The notes under the pieces: generated by a model | What the model was told of the DNA's origin: nothing | Database searches by the model: none | Seen by the model: only the letters and a program-made list of their open reading frames with translations | Shown here: piece by piece, positions 1 through 9,424 of the stretch | Position numbering within the stretch: position 1 is the first letter of the stretch | Layout of the letters: every line of letters begins with the position of its first letter | Program-made: the position numbers and the translations under genes | Assembly: GCF_050231725.1 (NCBI RefSeq) | Contig: NZ_CP077172.1 | Location: forward strand, 806,001-870,000 | Direction: 5' to 3' | Length of the DNA: 64,000 nucleotides | From: Fusobacterium nucleatum_L | GTDB lineage: Bacteria; Fusobacteriota; Fusobacteriia; Fusobacteriales; Fusobacteriaceae

Positions 1-298
1 TATATGTCGCTCCTATTTCTGAAGCTATCATTGCTAAGTTAGCAGTAGCTTCTGCATTTAGTCTATAGCACAATTCTTTTTCTGTTTCTGCCTTATCGAC
101 ATCATTATAGCCTGCACAATTAATAATTGTATCAATATTATAATTTTGATGCATAGTCTTGATATAGGCTCTTAAAAAATCCCCATTAGTTATGTCAATT
201 TCACCCTTATCAGTAGCAATATATTTTTCTCCAATAGAATCAAATAATTCTTTAAAATCTGTACCTAACTTCCCATTAGCTCCAAATATTAGTTTCAT
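1..298 (-). CDS. rfbD: dTDP-4-dehydrorhamnose reductase RfbD/RmlD, N-terminal part (cut by window edge)
   Basis: The NADPH-dependent reductase makes the last step to dTDP-L-rhamnose, a surface polysaccharide precursor. Only the first 99 codons are in the window and the 3' end lies outside. The visible part begins MKLIFGANGKLG, a Rossmann glycine motif of RmlD type, and continues with a segment reading INCAGYNDVDKAE and then LNAEATANLA, both typical of the family. The ATG at 296-298 follows a GGAGAG ribosome site. It starts 9 bases after the stop of rfbC, so the two are co-transcribed. Family assignment rests on motifs only; a related NAD-dependent sugar epimerase/reductase is the main alternative. 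Confidence 0.85.
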   Translation of the reverse strand, partial: MKLIFGANGKLGTDFKELFDSIGEKYIATDKGEIDITNGDFLRAYIKTMHQNYNIDTIINCAGYNDVDKAETEKELCYRLNAEATANLAMIASEIGATY

Positions 299-307
299 TT
301 CTCTCTC

Positions 308-886
308 CTATCTAATATTATTTATTTTTTTATATTCTTTAAAACTTATATTTTTTTTATCTTTTTCAGAGATAATCAATTCATTTACATTAATATCATA
401 TTTCTCAAAACTCCAATCTATATTTAAATCAGAGTCATTCCAAACTATTCCAACTTCACTTTTAGGATTATAGAAATTATCGCACTTATACAGAATTTCT
501 GTATTATCTTCTAATGTTAAAAATCCATGTGCAAAACCTTTTGGAATGAATAACATTTTTTTACTTTTTTCATTCAACTCTATTGCAAAATACTTTCCAA
601 AAGTTTCACTATTTTCTCTTAAATCAACCACTATATCAAGTATAGTTCCTTTTAATACTCTTATTAATTTAGCTTGAGAAAATTCCCCATTTTGAAAGTG
701 TAATCCTCTTAAAACACCTTTTAATGATTTTGAATGATTATCTTGAACAAAAATATTATCAATCCCTATCTCTCTAAAATCATTATAGTTGTAACACTCA
801 ATAAAAAAACCTCTCTCATCCTCAAATATTTGTGGTTCAATAACAAATAAATCCTTTATCCCTGTTTCTATTTTTTTTAATTTCAT
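308..886 (-). CDS. rfbC: dTDP-4-dehydrorhamnose 3,5-epimerase RfbC/RmlC
   Basis: This cytoplasmic cupin epimerises dTDP-4-keto-6-deoxyglucose at C3 and C5 in dTDP-rhamnose synthesis. At 192 residues it has the usual family length. The N-terminal FEDERGFFIE, the strand VLRGLHFQ carrying the catalytic base His63, and PKGFAHGF near residue 120 are all present. It sits between uppP and rfbD on the same strand; rfbD starts 9 bases after its stop. The ribosome site is weak (AAGAGAAAG). The genes rfbA and rfbB that complete the pathway are not in the window and may lie beyond the left edge. Confidence 0.93.
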   Translation of the reverse strand: MKLKKIETGIKDLFVIEPQIFEDERGFFIECYNYNDFREIGIDNIFVQDNHSKSLKGVLRGLHFQNGEFSQAKLIRVLKGTILDIVVDLRENSETFGKYFAIELNEKSKKMLFIPKGFAHGFLTLEDNTEILYKCDNFYNPKSEVGIVWNDSDLNIDWSFEKYDINVNELIISEKDKKNISFKEYKKINNIR

Positions 887-908
887 TTTTTCTTTCTCTT
901 TATATTTT

Positions 909-1724
909 TTAATACAATAAGATAATTACTATAATTCCTAATATTATTCTATATAAACCAAATGAAGCAAAGCTTCTTTTTTTAATAAAATCCATAAACC
1001 ATTTTATAACTATATATGCTATTACAAAGGCTATTACAGAACCTAACGCTAAATATATCCATTCTATTCTAGTAAAAGCTAAGCCATTCTTTAAAAGTTT
1101 TAAAGCTGTTGCTCCAAACATTGTAGGTATAGCTAAATAAAAGGAAAATTCTGCTGCCAATGGTCTTGACAAACCCAAAAGTAAAGCCCCTATTATAGTT
1201 GCTCCAGACCTTGAAGTTCCAGGTATCATTGCTAAGCATTGAAAAAATCCTATTAAAAATGCTGTTCTGTATTTTAATTCACTAATTTTTTTTACTTTTG
1301 GTTGAATATTTTTTAACTTATATATAACTTCTATTCCTATAAAAATAGCTCCATAAACTATTAAAGTTATTGCAATTATAAAAATATTATCCAAAAAATA
1401 CTTGTCTATTATATCATCTAACAGTAGACCTATAACCATTGCTGGAAGAACTCCAACTATAATTTTTAGCCACAATCTAAATCTTAAAACAAATTCATTT
1501 TTAGTTTTTACAAAAGGGGTGATATCCTTCCAAAAATAAACAACAACTGAAAGTATAGCACCAAGTTGTATTATGATTAAAAAGCTATTTCTAAAAGTTT
1601 GAGATAAATATTCTCCACCAATGAGTTTATCAACAAGTATCATATGTCCTGTACTACTAACAGGTAAAAACTCAGTAATTCCTTCTACAATCGCAAGAAT
1701 AATAACCAGTGTGACTGTATTCAT
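909..1724 (-). CDS. uppP: undecaprenyl-diphosphatase UppP (BacA)
   Basis: This integral membrane phosphatase recycles undecaprenyl diphosphate to the monophosphate carrier used for peptidoglycan and surface polysaccharides. It also confers low-level bacitracin tolerance when overproduced, as known for the family. The 271 residues carry both signature regions: the N-terminal EGITEFLPVSSTGH and the later PGTSRSGATI, which form the active site. Several hydrophobic membrane segments follow. It starts 14 bases after the stop of hldD and precedes rfbC, so lipid carrier and surface sugar genes share one minus-strand operon. Confidence 0.95.
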   Translation of the reverse strand: MNTVTLVIILAIVEGITEFLPVSSTGHMILVDKLIGGEYLSQTFRNSFLIIIQLGAILSVVVYFWKDITPFVKTKNEFVLRFRLWLKIIVGVLPAMVIGLLLDDIIDKYFLDNIFIIAITLIVYGAIFIGIEVIYKLKNIQPKVKKISELKYRTAFLIGFFQCLAMIPGTSRSGATIIGALLLGLSRPLAAEFSFYLAIPTMFGATALKLLKNGLAFTRIEWIYLALGSVIAFVIAYIVIKWFMDFIKKRSFASFGLYRIILGIIVIILLY

Positions 1725-1738
1725 TTTTTACCCCCGCA

Positions 1739-2737
1739 TTATAGATAAGAATCTTCCTTAGCTAAATAGTTTTGAACATAGTCTTTTACTCCTTCTTCCA
1801 AACTATGCATTTCTTTTGTATATCCAATTTCTCTTAATTTATTAATTTTTGCTTCTGTAAAATATTGGTATCTACCTTGTAAATCTTCTGGCATTTCAAT
1901 TAATTTTATAACTTCATCCTTAACTAAATTATCATTGTGAGCTGCTGCTCTCATTGTTGCCATAGATAAATCCATAAAGCTTCTAGCCTTGCCTGTACCT
2001 ATATTATATATTCCAGATTTTACATCATTAGTCAACATAAAATACATTATATCTACAACATCTTTTACATAGACAAAATCTCTTAATTGCTCTCCATCTT
2101 TAAATCCTTCCTTATATGATTTAAAAAGTTTTACATAACCATTTTCTTTATATTGATGATATGTATGGAAAACCATTGAAGCCATTCTTCCCTTATGATA
2201 TTCTTGTGGACCATATACATTAAAAAACTTTAATCCATTCCATTGTTTAGGTTGATTTTTTTGTTTGAAAGCCCAATCATCAAAGAATTTCTTTGAATAA
2301 CCATATTTATTTAGTGGCATCAATTTTTGTAATTCTTCTGGACTTACATCATCATTATATCCAAGTTCTCCCATACCATAAGTTGCTGCTGAAGAAGCAT
2401 AAATATATTTTATATTTTTTTCAGTACAAAAATTCCATAAAAATTTAGTGTAGCCAAAATTATTATCCATTAAAAAATCAGCATCTGTTTCTGTTGTTGC
2501 TGAACAAGCTCCCATGTGGATAATAGCTTCTATTTGTTTAGAATTTTCTTCACAAGATAACCATTCTTTTAAATTATCTTTGTCTATCCAATCATAATAT
2601 TCTCTTTTTCTAATATTTAACCATTTATCTTCTTTTCTTAATTTATCAACTATTAGGATATCTTTTATTCCCATTTCATTTAGTTTCCATACAAAAGCAC
2701 TACCAATCATTCCAGCTCCGCCTGTAACAATTATCAT
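1739..2737 (-). CDS. hldD: ADP-L-glycero-D-manno-heptose-6-epimerase HldD
   Basis: HldD is a short-chain dehydrogenase/reductase that epimerises ADP-heptose for the lipopolysaccharide inner core. The 332-residue protein opens with the nucleotide-binding motif GGAGMIGS and has the YxxxK pair in NKYGYSKKFF; SSAATYG supplies the usual serine/threonine site. FNVYGPQEYHKGRMASM is a strong HldD-type block. The ATG follows GAGGGAGG with good spacing. It is the first gene of the minus-strand hldD-uppP-rfbC-rfbD cluster, divergent from fplA. It indicates a heptose-containing LPS core. Confidence 0.94.
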   Translation of the reverse strand: MIIVTGGAGMIGSAFVWKLNEMGIKDILIVDKLRKEDKWLNIRKREYYDWIDKDNLKEWLSCEENSKQIEAIIHMGACSATTETDADFLMDNNFGYTKFLWNFCTEKNIKYIYASSAATYGMGELGYNDDVSPEELQKLMPLNKYGYSKKFFDDWAFKQKNQPKQWNGLKFFNVYGPQEYHKGRMASMVFHTYHQYKENGYVKLFKSYKEGFKDGEQLRDFVYVKDVVDIMYFMLTNDVKSGIYNIGTGKARSFMDLSMATMRAAAHNDNLVKDEVIKLIEMPEDLQGRYQYFTEAKINKLREIGYTKEMHSLEEGVKDYVQNYLAKEDSYL

Positions 2738-2831
2738 TCTATTGCCTCCCTCATCGTACTTGTAAAAAAGTATACCATTTTTTTATTCTCTATTAAAGTT
2801 ATAAAGTTAAAATTCTCCTTAACTCCTTAAC

Positions 2832-2837
2832 ATTATA
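2832..2837 (-). promoter_or_regulatory. probable -10 box of the hldD operon
   Basis: Read on the minus strand the bases are TGATATAAT, an extended -10 element with a perfect TATAAT, about 95 bases upstream of the hldD start. No good -35 box is seen, as is common for extended -10 promoters. Confidence 0.5.
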
Positions 2838-2892
2838 TCACATAATATATTTTTAAACTTTATTTTTATGTATTAATATTTATAAAATTTGT

Positions 2893-2900
2893 GGTAAAAT
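2893..2900 (+). promoter_or_regulatory. probable -10 box of fplA
   Basis: The sequence TGGTAAAAT gives an extended -10 element 44 bases before the fplA start codon, back to back with the hldD promoter. The -35 region is not clear. Confidence 0.45.
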
Positions 2901-2943
2901 ATAAAAGTTATTACAGAAGATTAAGTTTATTGGAGGAATTCAA

Positions 2944-5229
2944 GTGAAAAAAATATTTTTTTTAATATATACTTTTCTATTTTTTAATTTTGCTTACTCT
3001 GAAAATATAGAATTAAAATCAAAAGAAGATATTGAAGTTGAAAATTTAGAGAACCAAATAAAAATTTTAGAAAATAAAATTCAAACAATAAAAAAATCAA
3101 AAATTGAAAAAAATAAAGATAACTTAAAAGTTGCTTTAGTATTAAGTGGTGGTGGTGCTAAAGGCTATGCTCACTTGGGTACCTTAAGAGTTTTAGAAAG
3201 AGAAAATATTAAAATTGACTACATCACTGGAACAAGTATAGGAGCTTTTATTGGAACTCTATATTCAATAGGATATAGTATTGATGAAATTGAAAAGGTT
3301 TTAGATAACTTAAATATTGAAAGTTTTTTAGAATCTGGTACAAACTTGACAGGCTTAGATCTGGATAAAAAAGAAACTTTAAAAAAGTATAGTTTCTATA
3401 TTAATTTTGACAATGAGTTAAACTATTCTTTACCAAAAGGACTTAGAAAAACTGAAGAACTATATTTAAAAGTAAAAAATTTACTAAAAAATTATGAAAA
3501 TATTAAAAATTTTGATAATTTCCCAATACCCTTAAGAATTATTGCAACCAATTTGAATACTGGAGAAACTAAATCTTTTTCTGAAGGAGACATTGCAAAA
3601 GTTTTAACAGCAAGTATGGCTATCCCTACAATTTTTGAACCTGTCGAAGTAAATAATGCCCTTTATGTTGATGGAATTGTAAGTAGAAATTTACCAGTTG
3701 AAGAAGCTTATGATATGGGGGCCGACCTTGTTATAGCTTCTGATGTAGGAACTCCTGTTGTAAAAAAAGATAACTACAATATTTTATCTGTTTTAAATCA
3801 AATGATAGCTATACAATCTTCATATATTACAAAAGATTCAAAGGAAAAAGCGACTGTGTTAATAAGTCCAGATATTAAAAATATCTCTGCAACTGACACT
3901 ACTAAAAGAAAAGATTTAATAAATCTTGGAGAAGCTGCCTCTCAAAATCAAATAGTAAAACTTAGAGAACTACCTAAAAACTCTTCTTCTAACAATAAAA
4001 GAGTGAAACTTATTAAGAAAAAAAAGGAAAGTTTTATTATAACAAAAATAGAATATAATCAAGAGCTTAAAGGTGACACTATCAATATTCTGAATAATTT
4101 TTTTAAAAACTTATTAAATAAGCCTGTTTCTAAAAATGATATAGAGAAAAAAATTGCAGATGTCTATAATTCAAAGTATATGGATAAACTTTATTATACT
4201 ATTGAAGATAATGTTTTACATTTAGATGGTGAAAAAGGACATTCTAATAGAATAGGGGTAGGGCTTAATTATTTAACAAATTATGGCACTACTTTTAATG
4301 TTGGAACAGACTTATTTTTCAGTGGAAAATTTGGAAACAATGTTAATCTTAATTTGAAGTTTGGAGATTATTTAGGAGCTGATTTAGGAACTCTTTCATA
4401 TTATGGTATTAGAAATAAATTTGGAATTCTAACAAATATCGGTTATAATGAGAGCCCATTTTTCCTGTATGAAAATAGAAAAAAAATTGCTAAATTTATG
4501 AATAGAGAAGCATATTTAAATCTAGGAATTTTTAATCAACCTAGTAATAATTCTATGATTTCATATGGTATTATTTCAAAGGTTTCTAGTTTAAAACAAG
4601 ATATTGGTGGAAATTTGTCACGAAATTTAGAATATTCTGAAAATCAAACAAAGACATATTTAAGATTTAAATATGATAGTTTAGATTCTATTTCTAATCC
4701 GATGAGTGGAATTAAAGCTGACTTTATTTATAATTTTGCGAGTTCTTTTGGAAAATCAAAATCGAACTTGTATGGACCTGCATATAGTATTAAAGGGTAT
4801 ATACCTATAACTCAAAAGCTATCATTTACATATGGATTAAATTCTGCAAGTTTAAGAGGTGATAGAATAAAAGCTGACCAAAGAATTAGACTCGGAGGTA
4901 CACATACCAATATAAACAATAATGAATTTGAATTTTATGGTTTTAATTATCAAGAAAAACAAATAAAGGACTTAGTTAGCCTAACTTTAGGTTTCAAACA
5001 TAAAATAATCTATTCATTATATTTTAACACTAAATTCAATATAGCAACATTTAATGAAAATAATTCCTTAGAACATAACAATTCAAAATTATGGAGAGAT
5101 TATTCAAAAGGGCTTGGAATTTCAATAAGTTATGATTCACCTATAGGTCCTATTGACTTTACACTTTCTTCAGACTTAAAGCATAAAAGACCAATAGGAA
5201 GTATTTCAATTGGATACAAATTAGATTAG
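2944..5229 (+). CDS. fplA: FplA, type Vd autotransporter phospholipase (patatin domain plus BamA-like barrel)
   Basis: FplA is a surface-exposed class A1 phospholipase characterised in F. nucleatum. The 761-residue protein has a signal peptide (about residues 1-19), a short coiled segment, a patatin domain (about 60-340), a POTRA-like domain (about 360-430) and a 16-strand-type barrel to the C-terminus. The oxyanion motif SGGGAKGYAH, nucleophile Ser98 in GTSIG and Asp243 in VDGI are all visible, and both residue numbers match the published catalytic dyad. The start is GTG with GGAGG six bases upstream. A TauE/SafE permease gene follows after 10 bases and may be co-transcribed. No POTRA or barrel truncation is seen. 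Confidence 0.96.
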   Translation: MKKIFFLIYTFLFFNFAYSENIELKSKEDIEVENLENQIKILENKIQTIKKSKIEKNKDNLKVALVLSGGGAKGYAHLGTLRVLERENIKIDYITGTSIGAFIGTLYSIGYSIDEIEKVLDNLNIESFLESGTNLTGLDLDKKETLKKYSFYINFDNELNYSLPKGLRKTEELYLKVKNLLKNYENIKNFDNFPIPLRIIATNLNTGETKSFSEGDIAKVLTASMAIPTIFEPVEVNNALYVDGIVSRNLPVEEAYDMGADLVIASDVGTPVVKKDNYNILSVLNQMIAIQSSYITKDSKEKATVLISPDIKNISATDTTKRKDLINLGEAASQNQIVKLRELPKNSSSNNKRVKLIKKKKESFIITKIEYNQELKGDTINILNNFFKNLLNKPVSKNDIEKKIADVYNSKYMDKLYYTIEDNVLHLDGEKGHSNRIGVGLNYLTNYGTTFNVGTDLFFSGKFGNNVNLNLKFGDYLGADLGTLSYYGIRNKFGILTNIGYNESPFFLYENRKKIAKFMNREAYLNLGIFNQPSNNSMISYGIISKVSSLKQDIGGNLSRNLEYSENQTKTYLRFKYDSLDSISNPMSGIKADFIYNFASSFGKSKSNLYGPAYSIKGYIPITQKLSFTYGLNSASLRGDRIKADQRIRLGGTHTNINNNEFEFYGFNYQEKQIKDLVSLTLGFKHKIIYSLYFNTKFNIATFNENNSLEHNNSKLWRDYSKGLGISISYDSPIGPIDFTLSSDLKHKRPIGSISIGYKLD

Positions 5230-5239
5230 GGAGGGTATT

Positions 5240-6004
5240 ATGGAATTTAATATTGTAAAATTTTTAATTCTTGCAGTCTTTTGTTTTATTTCAGCTGTTG
5301 TAGATGCTATTTCTGGTGGTGGTGGTTTAATCTCTTTACCTGCATATTTCGCAGTAGGTTTCCCCCCTCATATGGCTTTAGGAACTAATAAATTATCAGC
5401 TTTTCTTTCAACTTTTGCTAGTGCCTTTAAATTTTGGAAAGCCAAGAAAGTTAATGTTGAAATTGTTTCGAAACTGTTTGCCTTTTCTCTTGCTGGTGCT
5501 GTCTTAGGAGTTAAAACAGCTGTTTCAATTGACACAAAATATTTTAAACCTATCTCATTTGGAATACTTATTTTAGTTTTTCTTTATGCCTTAAAAAATA
5601 AAAATATGGGAGAAAAAAATTACTATAAGGGAACTACTCCAAAAACTATTATACTTGGAAAAATAATGGCTTTCTGTTTAGGTTTCTATGATGGCTTTTT
5701 AGGACCTGGAACTGCTGCATTTTTAATGTTTTGTTTAATTAAAATATTTAAATTAGACTTTTCTTCTGCGAGTGGGAATACAAAAATTTTAAATCTTTCA
5801 AGTAACTTTGCTAGCTTGGTTGTATTTGCATTTTTAGGAAAATTAAACTGGGTCTATGGATTATCTATCGCTGTTGTTATGACTTTTGGAGCTCTTATTG
5901 GTTCAAGACTTGCTATACTAAAAGGAAATAAATTTATAAAACCTGTATTTTTAGTTGTCACTATTGTTTTAATTTTAAAAATGTCAGTAGAGATATTCTT
6001 TTAA
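5240..6004 (+). CDS. TauE/SafE family membrane permease
   Basis: This 254-residue protein has the internal repeat of the TauE/SafE family (probable sulfite, sulfonate or organic anion exporters). The two family motifs are visible: DAISGGGGLISLPAY with GTNKLSAF near the N-terminus, and GFYDGFLGPGTAAF with SGNTKILNLSSNF in the second half. About eight hydrophobic segments are apparent. It begins 10 bases after fplA with ribosome site GGGAGGG, suggesting co-transcription. The substrate cannot be told from sequence, and a functional link to the phospholipase is not evident. Confidence 0.85.
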   Translation: MEFNIVKFLILAVFCFISAVVDAISGGGGLISLPAYFAVGFPPHMALGTNKLSAFLSTFASAFKFWKAKKVNVEIVSKLFAFSLAGAVLGVKTAVSIDTKYFKPISFGILILVFLYALKNKNMGEKNYYKGTTPKTIILGKIMAFCLGFYDGFLGPGTAAFLMFCLIKIFKLDFSSASGNTKILNLSSNFASLVVFAFLGKLNWVYGLSIAVVMTFGALIGSRLAILKGNKFIKPVFLVVTIVLILKMSVEIFF

Positions 6005-6017
6005 TTATGTTATACAG

Positions 6018-6185
6018 TAAAAAATAGCTCATTGTTAGCTAAATTTCTTAACGATAAAAAATTGACGTTCGCTACAAATTCGGTAAACTTGCCAACAAGT
6101 TGGCTTCAAACACCCCGAGATTTGTTCGGCTCACTCGCTTCAATTTTCCATCTAAAATTTAGAATACAATTTCACTTATTTTTTA
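6018..6185 (+). repeat. dispersed intergenic repeat, family 1, copy R1
   Basis: This 168-bp element has terminal inverted repeats (TAAAAAATAG and CTTATTTTTTA) and folds as one long imperfect hairpin. It aligns along its whole length with copies at 55519-55678 (same orientation) and 57301-57460 (inverted). The central stem is CAAATTCGG pairing with CCGAGATTTG, and inside it AACTTG pairs with CAAGTT. It fills the gap between the TauE/SafE gene and galM, so galM is probably transcribed through or from it. It encodes no transposase and looks like a MITE or structured RNA repeat. Confidence 0.85.
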
Positions 6186-6233
6186 TCTGCATTTTTAATT
6201 TAAAACAATTATTTGTTAGAGTTTGGAGGAAAA

Positions 6234-7211
6234 TTGGAAGAAATAAAGGTATATACACTTGAAAATGAATTTTTAAAAGTTGAATTTTTAAATTTAGGAG
6301 CTATCATAAAAAAAATAGAACTTAAAGATAAAAATGGAAATGTTAAAAATATTGTTCTTGGCTATGAAGATGTTGAAAAATATAAAGAAAATCCTGCTTA
6401 TTTAGGAGCAGTTATAGGAAGAACAGCTGGAAGAATAAAAAATGGTGTATTAAAAATAACTAATACTGAATATCAATTAGATAAAAATAATAATGGAAAT
6501 ACTTTACATGGTGGAAAAAACTCTATCAGTCATAGAATTTGGGATGTAGAAAATATTGAAAATGGACTACGTTTTTCTATTAAAAGTTCTGATTTAGATA
6601 ATGGCTATCCTGCAAATATAGAAATAAAAGTTAGTTATATTTTAAATAATAATGAACTTTTAATAAAATATTTTTCTACTACTGATAACTTAACTTATTT
6701 GAATTTAACTAATCATAGTTATTTTAATTTAAGTGGAAATCCTGATGGCACTATTTATAGAGATATATTAAAAATAAACTCTGATTACTTAATAGGAATA
6801 GATAAAGATTCTATCCCTTGCAAAACTATAAATTTAGATAATAATATTTTTGATTTTAGAAAAGCTAAAATATTAGAAGAATTCTTTAAAGCTGATGATG
6901 ACCAAAAAGTTATCGCTAATAATGGTATTGATCATCCTTATGTTTTTTATGGAAAAATTGGAAGACTAGAAATAGAAAATTTTGAAAGTGGAATTAAAAT
7001 GTCAGTTGAAACTGATAACCCCGCTGTTGTAATTTACACAGCTAATCATCTACAAGATATAGGTTTTAAAAAACATGCAGCTATTTGTTTTGAAACTCAA
7101 GAAGTACCAAATTTATATACAGATAAAAATATAAATATTTATCCCACTTTTATTGATAAAAATATTAACTATGAAAGATATACAAAATTTAGCTTTGAAA
7201 CTTTTAAATAA
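6234..7211 (+). CDS. galM: aldose 1-epimerase (mutarotase) GalM
   Basis: GalM interconverts alpha and beta anomers of aldoses. The family landmarks are present: GAVIGRTAGRIKNG with the substrate-binding Arg, LHGG, NLTNHSYFNLSG with the catalytic His, and CFETQEVPN with the catalytic Glu. I chose the TTG at 6234, which gives 325 residues and has GGAGG four bases upstream; an in-frame TTG at 6213 lies before that ribosome site and is less likely. No ATG is available near the conserved N-terminus. It stands alone, downstream of repeat R1 and upstream of pnp. Confidence 0.9.
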   Translation: MEEIKVYTLENEFLKVEFLNLGAIIKKIELKDKNGNVKNIVLGYEDVEKYKENPAYLGAVIGRTAGRIKNGVLKITNTEYQLDKNNNGNTLHGGKNSISHRIWDVENIENGLRFSIKSSDLDNGYPANIEIKVSYILNNNELLIKYFSTTDNLTYLNLTNHSYFNLSGNPDGTIYRDILKINSDYLIGIDKDSIPCKTINLDNNIFDFRKAKILEEFFKADDDQKVIANNGIDHPYVFYGKIGRLEIENFESGIKMSVETDNPAVVIYTANHLQDIGFKKHAAICFETQEVPNLYTDKNINIYPTFIDKNINYERYTKFSFETFK

Positions 7212-7233
7212 ATAGTATTTTTATAAGCAATAT

Positions 7234-7241
7234 GATATAAT
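7234..7241 (+). promoter_or_regulatory. probable extended -10 of pnp
   Basis: TGATATAAT is an extended -10 element 70 bases upstream of the pnp start. The -35 region is weak. Confidence 0.45.
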
Positions 7242-7310
7242 TATAAGGACAATTTTAAAGGACAAAAAATATATTATAGTCAAGGGACTATTTAAGGAGT
7301 GAAAAAATTA

Positions 7311-9410
7311 ATGTTTGATGAAAAAATTATGGAGCTAGAACTTGCTGGAAGAACTCTAAAAGTTTCTACTGGTAAAATTTCTAGACAATCTGCTGGAGCT
7401 ATTGTAATTCAATATGGGGATACAGTTCTTCTATCTACTGCTAACCGTAGTAAAGAAGCAAGAAAAGGTATAGACTTTTTCCCTTTAACTGTTGACTATA
7501 TAGAGAAATTTTACTCATCTGGAAAATTTCCAGGAGGATTTAATAAAAGAGAAGGAAGACCTTCAACAAATGCTACACTAGTAGCAAGACTTATTGATAG
7601 ACCAATAAGACCAATGTTTCCTGATGGATTTAACTATGATGTACATATAGTTAACACTGTTTTATCTTATGATGAAATAAATATGCCTGATTATCTAGGT
7701 GTAATAGGTTCTTCTCTTGCACTTATGATTTCTGATATCCCATTCTTAGGACCTGTTGCAAGTGTAATAGTTGGATATAAAAATGGAGAGTTTATTTTAA
7801 ACCCTTCTCCTGCTGAATTAGAAGAAAGTGAACTTGATCTAATCGTAGCTGGAACAAAAGATGCTGTAAATATGGTTGAAGCTGGAGCAAAAGAATTAGA
7901 TGAAGAAACTATGTTAAAAGCAATTATGTTTGCACATGAAAATATTAAAAAGATTTGTGAATTCCAAGAAGAATTTTCTAAATTATATGGAAAAGAAGAT
8001 ATCGAATTTGAAAAACCTGAAGTTTTACCTCTTGTTAAGAACTTTATTGATACTAATGGACATGAAAGATTACAACAAGCTGTTTTAACTCTTGGTAAGA
8101 AAAATAGAGAAGAAGCTGTTGATTCTCTAGAAGAAGAATTGATGGAAAAATTCATACAAGAAAATTATCCTGATGTTCCAGAAGAAGAATTACCAGAAGA
8201 TGTAATTTTAGAATTTAAAAATTACTATCATGATTTAATGAAAAAATTAGTAAGAGAAGCTATTTTATATCATAAACATAGAGTTGATGGAAGAGCAACA
8301 ACTGAAATAAGACCATTGGCAGCTGAAATAAATGTATTACCTGTTCCTCATGGTTCTGCATTATTTACAAGAGGAGAAACACAATCTCTTGCAATTACAA
8401 CATTAGGAACTAAAGAAGACGAACAATTAATAGATGATTTAGAAAAAGAATATTATAAAAAATTCTATTTACACTATAATTTCCCACCATATTCAGTTGG
8501 AGAAGTTGGAAGAATGGGTTCACCTGGAAGAAGAGAGTTAGGACATGGTTCTCTTGCTGAAAGAGCTTTAAGCTATGTTATTCCTAGTGAAGAAGAGTTT
8601 CCTTATACTATAAGAGTGGTATCTGAAATAACTGAATCTAATGGTTCATCTTCACAAGCTTCTATCTGTGGTGGTTCTCTATCACTTATGTCAGCTGGTG
8701 TTCCTATAAAAGAACATGTTGCTGGTATAGCAATGGGACTTATTAAAGAAGGGGAAGAATTTACAGTTTTAACAGATATAATGGGACTTGAAGACCACTT
8801 AGGAGATATGGACTTTAAGGTTGCTGGTACAAAATCTGGAATCACAGCTTTACAAATGGATATTAAAATTACTGGTATAACAGAAGAAATTATGAGAATT
8901 GCTTTAAATCAAGCTCATACAGCTAGAATTCAAATATTGGAGCTTATGAATAATACTATTTCTAAACCTGCTGAATTAAAATCTAATGTACCTAGAATAC
9001 AACAAATAACTATTCCAAAAGATAAGATTGCAGCTCTTATAGGACCAGGTGGAAAAAATATTAAAGGTATCATAGAACAAACAGGAGCTACTGTTGATAT
9101 AACAGATGATGGTCTTGTATCTGTTTTTGCAAAAGATGCTGGAATACTAGAAACAACTTTAAAACTTGTGGATTCATTTGTAAGAGAAGTTGAATACAAT
9201 GAAGTTTATGAAGGTCGTGTAGTTTCAATTATGAAATTTGGAGCATTTATGGAAATTCTTCCTGGTAAAGAAGGTTTACTTCATATTTCTGAAATTTCTC
9301 CAGAAAGAGTGGAAAAAGTTGAAGATGTTCTTTCAATTGGTGATGTATTTAAAGTAAGAGTTATTTCTATGGAAGGTGGAAAAATCTCTTTAAGTAAAAA
9401 GAAGGTTTAA
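7311..9410 (+). CDS. pnp: polyribonucleotide nucleotidyltransferase (PNPase)
   Basis: PNPase degrades RNA 3' to 5' by phosphorolysis. The 699 residues hold two RNase PH domains (about 10-220 and 310-540), a KH domain (IPKDKIAALIGPGGKNIKGI, about 570-590) and a C-terminal S1 domain (VYEGRVVSIMKFGAFMEI). The catalytic half contains FPPYSVGE and GRREIGHG-like GRRELGHG motifs. The ATG at 7311 is preferred over the in-frame GTG at 7299, because that GTG overlaps the AAGGAG ribosome site. pgsA follows after 14 bases with its own ribosome site. Confidence 0.97.
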   Translation: MFDEKIMELELAGRTLKVSTGKISRQSAGAIVIQYGDTVLLSTANRSKEARKGIDFFPLTVDYIEKFYSSGKFPGGFNKREGRPSTNATLVARLIDRPIRPMFPDGFNYDVHIVNTVLSYDEINMPDYLGVIGSSLALMISDIPFLGPVASVIVGYKNGEFILNPSPAELEESELDLIVAGTKDAVNMVEAGAKELDEETMLKAIMFAHENIKKICEFQEEFSKLYGKEDIEFEKPEVLPLVKNFIDTNGHERLQQAVLTLGKKNREEAVDSLEEELMEKFIQENYPDVPEEELPEDVILEFKNYYHDLMKKLVREAILYHKHRVDGRATTEIRPLAAEINVLPVPHGSALFTRGETQSLAITTLGTKEDEQLIDDLEKEYYKKFYLHYNFPPYSVGEVGRMGSPGRRELGHGSLAERALSYVIPSEEEFPYTIRVVSEITESNGSSSQASICGGSLSLMSAGVPIKEHVAGIAMGLIKEGEEFTVLTDIMGLEDHLGDMDFKVAGTKSGITALQMDIKITGITEEIMRIALNQAHTARIQILELMNNTISKPAELKSNVPRIQQITIPKDKIAALIGPGGKNIKGIIEQTGATVDITDDGLVSVFAKDAGILETTLKLVDSFVREVEYNEVYEGRVVSIMKFGAFMEILPGKEGLLHISEISPERVEKVEDVLSIGDVFKVRVISMEGGKISLSKKKV

Positions 9411-9424
9411 TTCTAGGAGGATGT

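Noticed and set aside
6032..6262. Small open frame of 76 codons before galM
   Set aside because: It is read from repeat R1 and overlaps galM; other copies of the repeat do not keep this frame.
7691..8155. 154-codon open frame opposite pnp
   Set aside because: Antisense shadow of a highly conserved gene.
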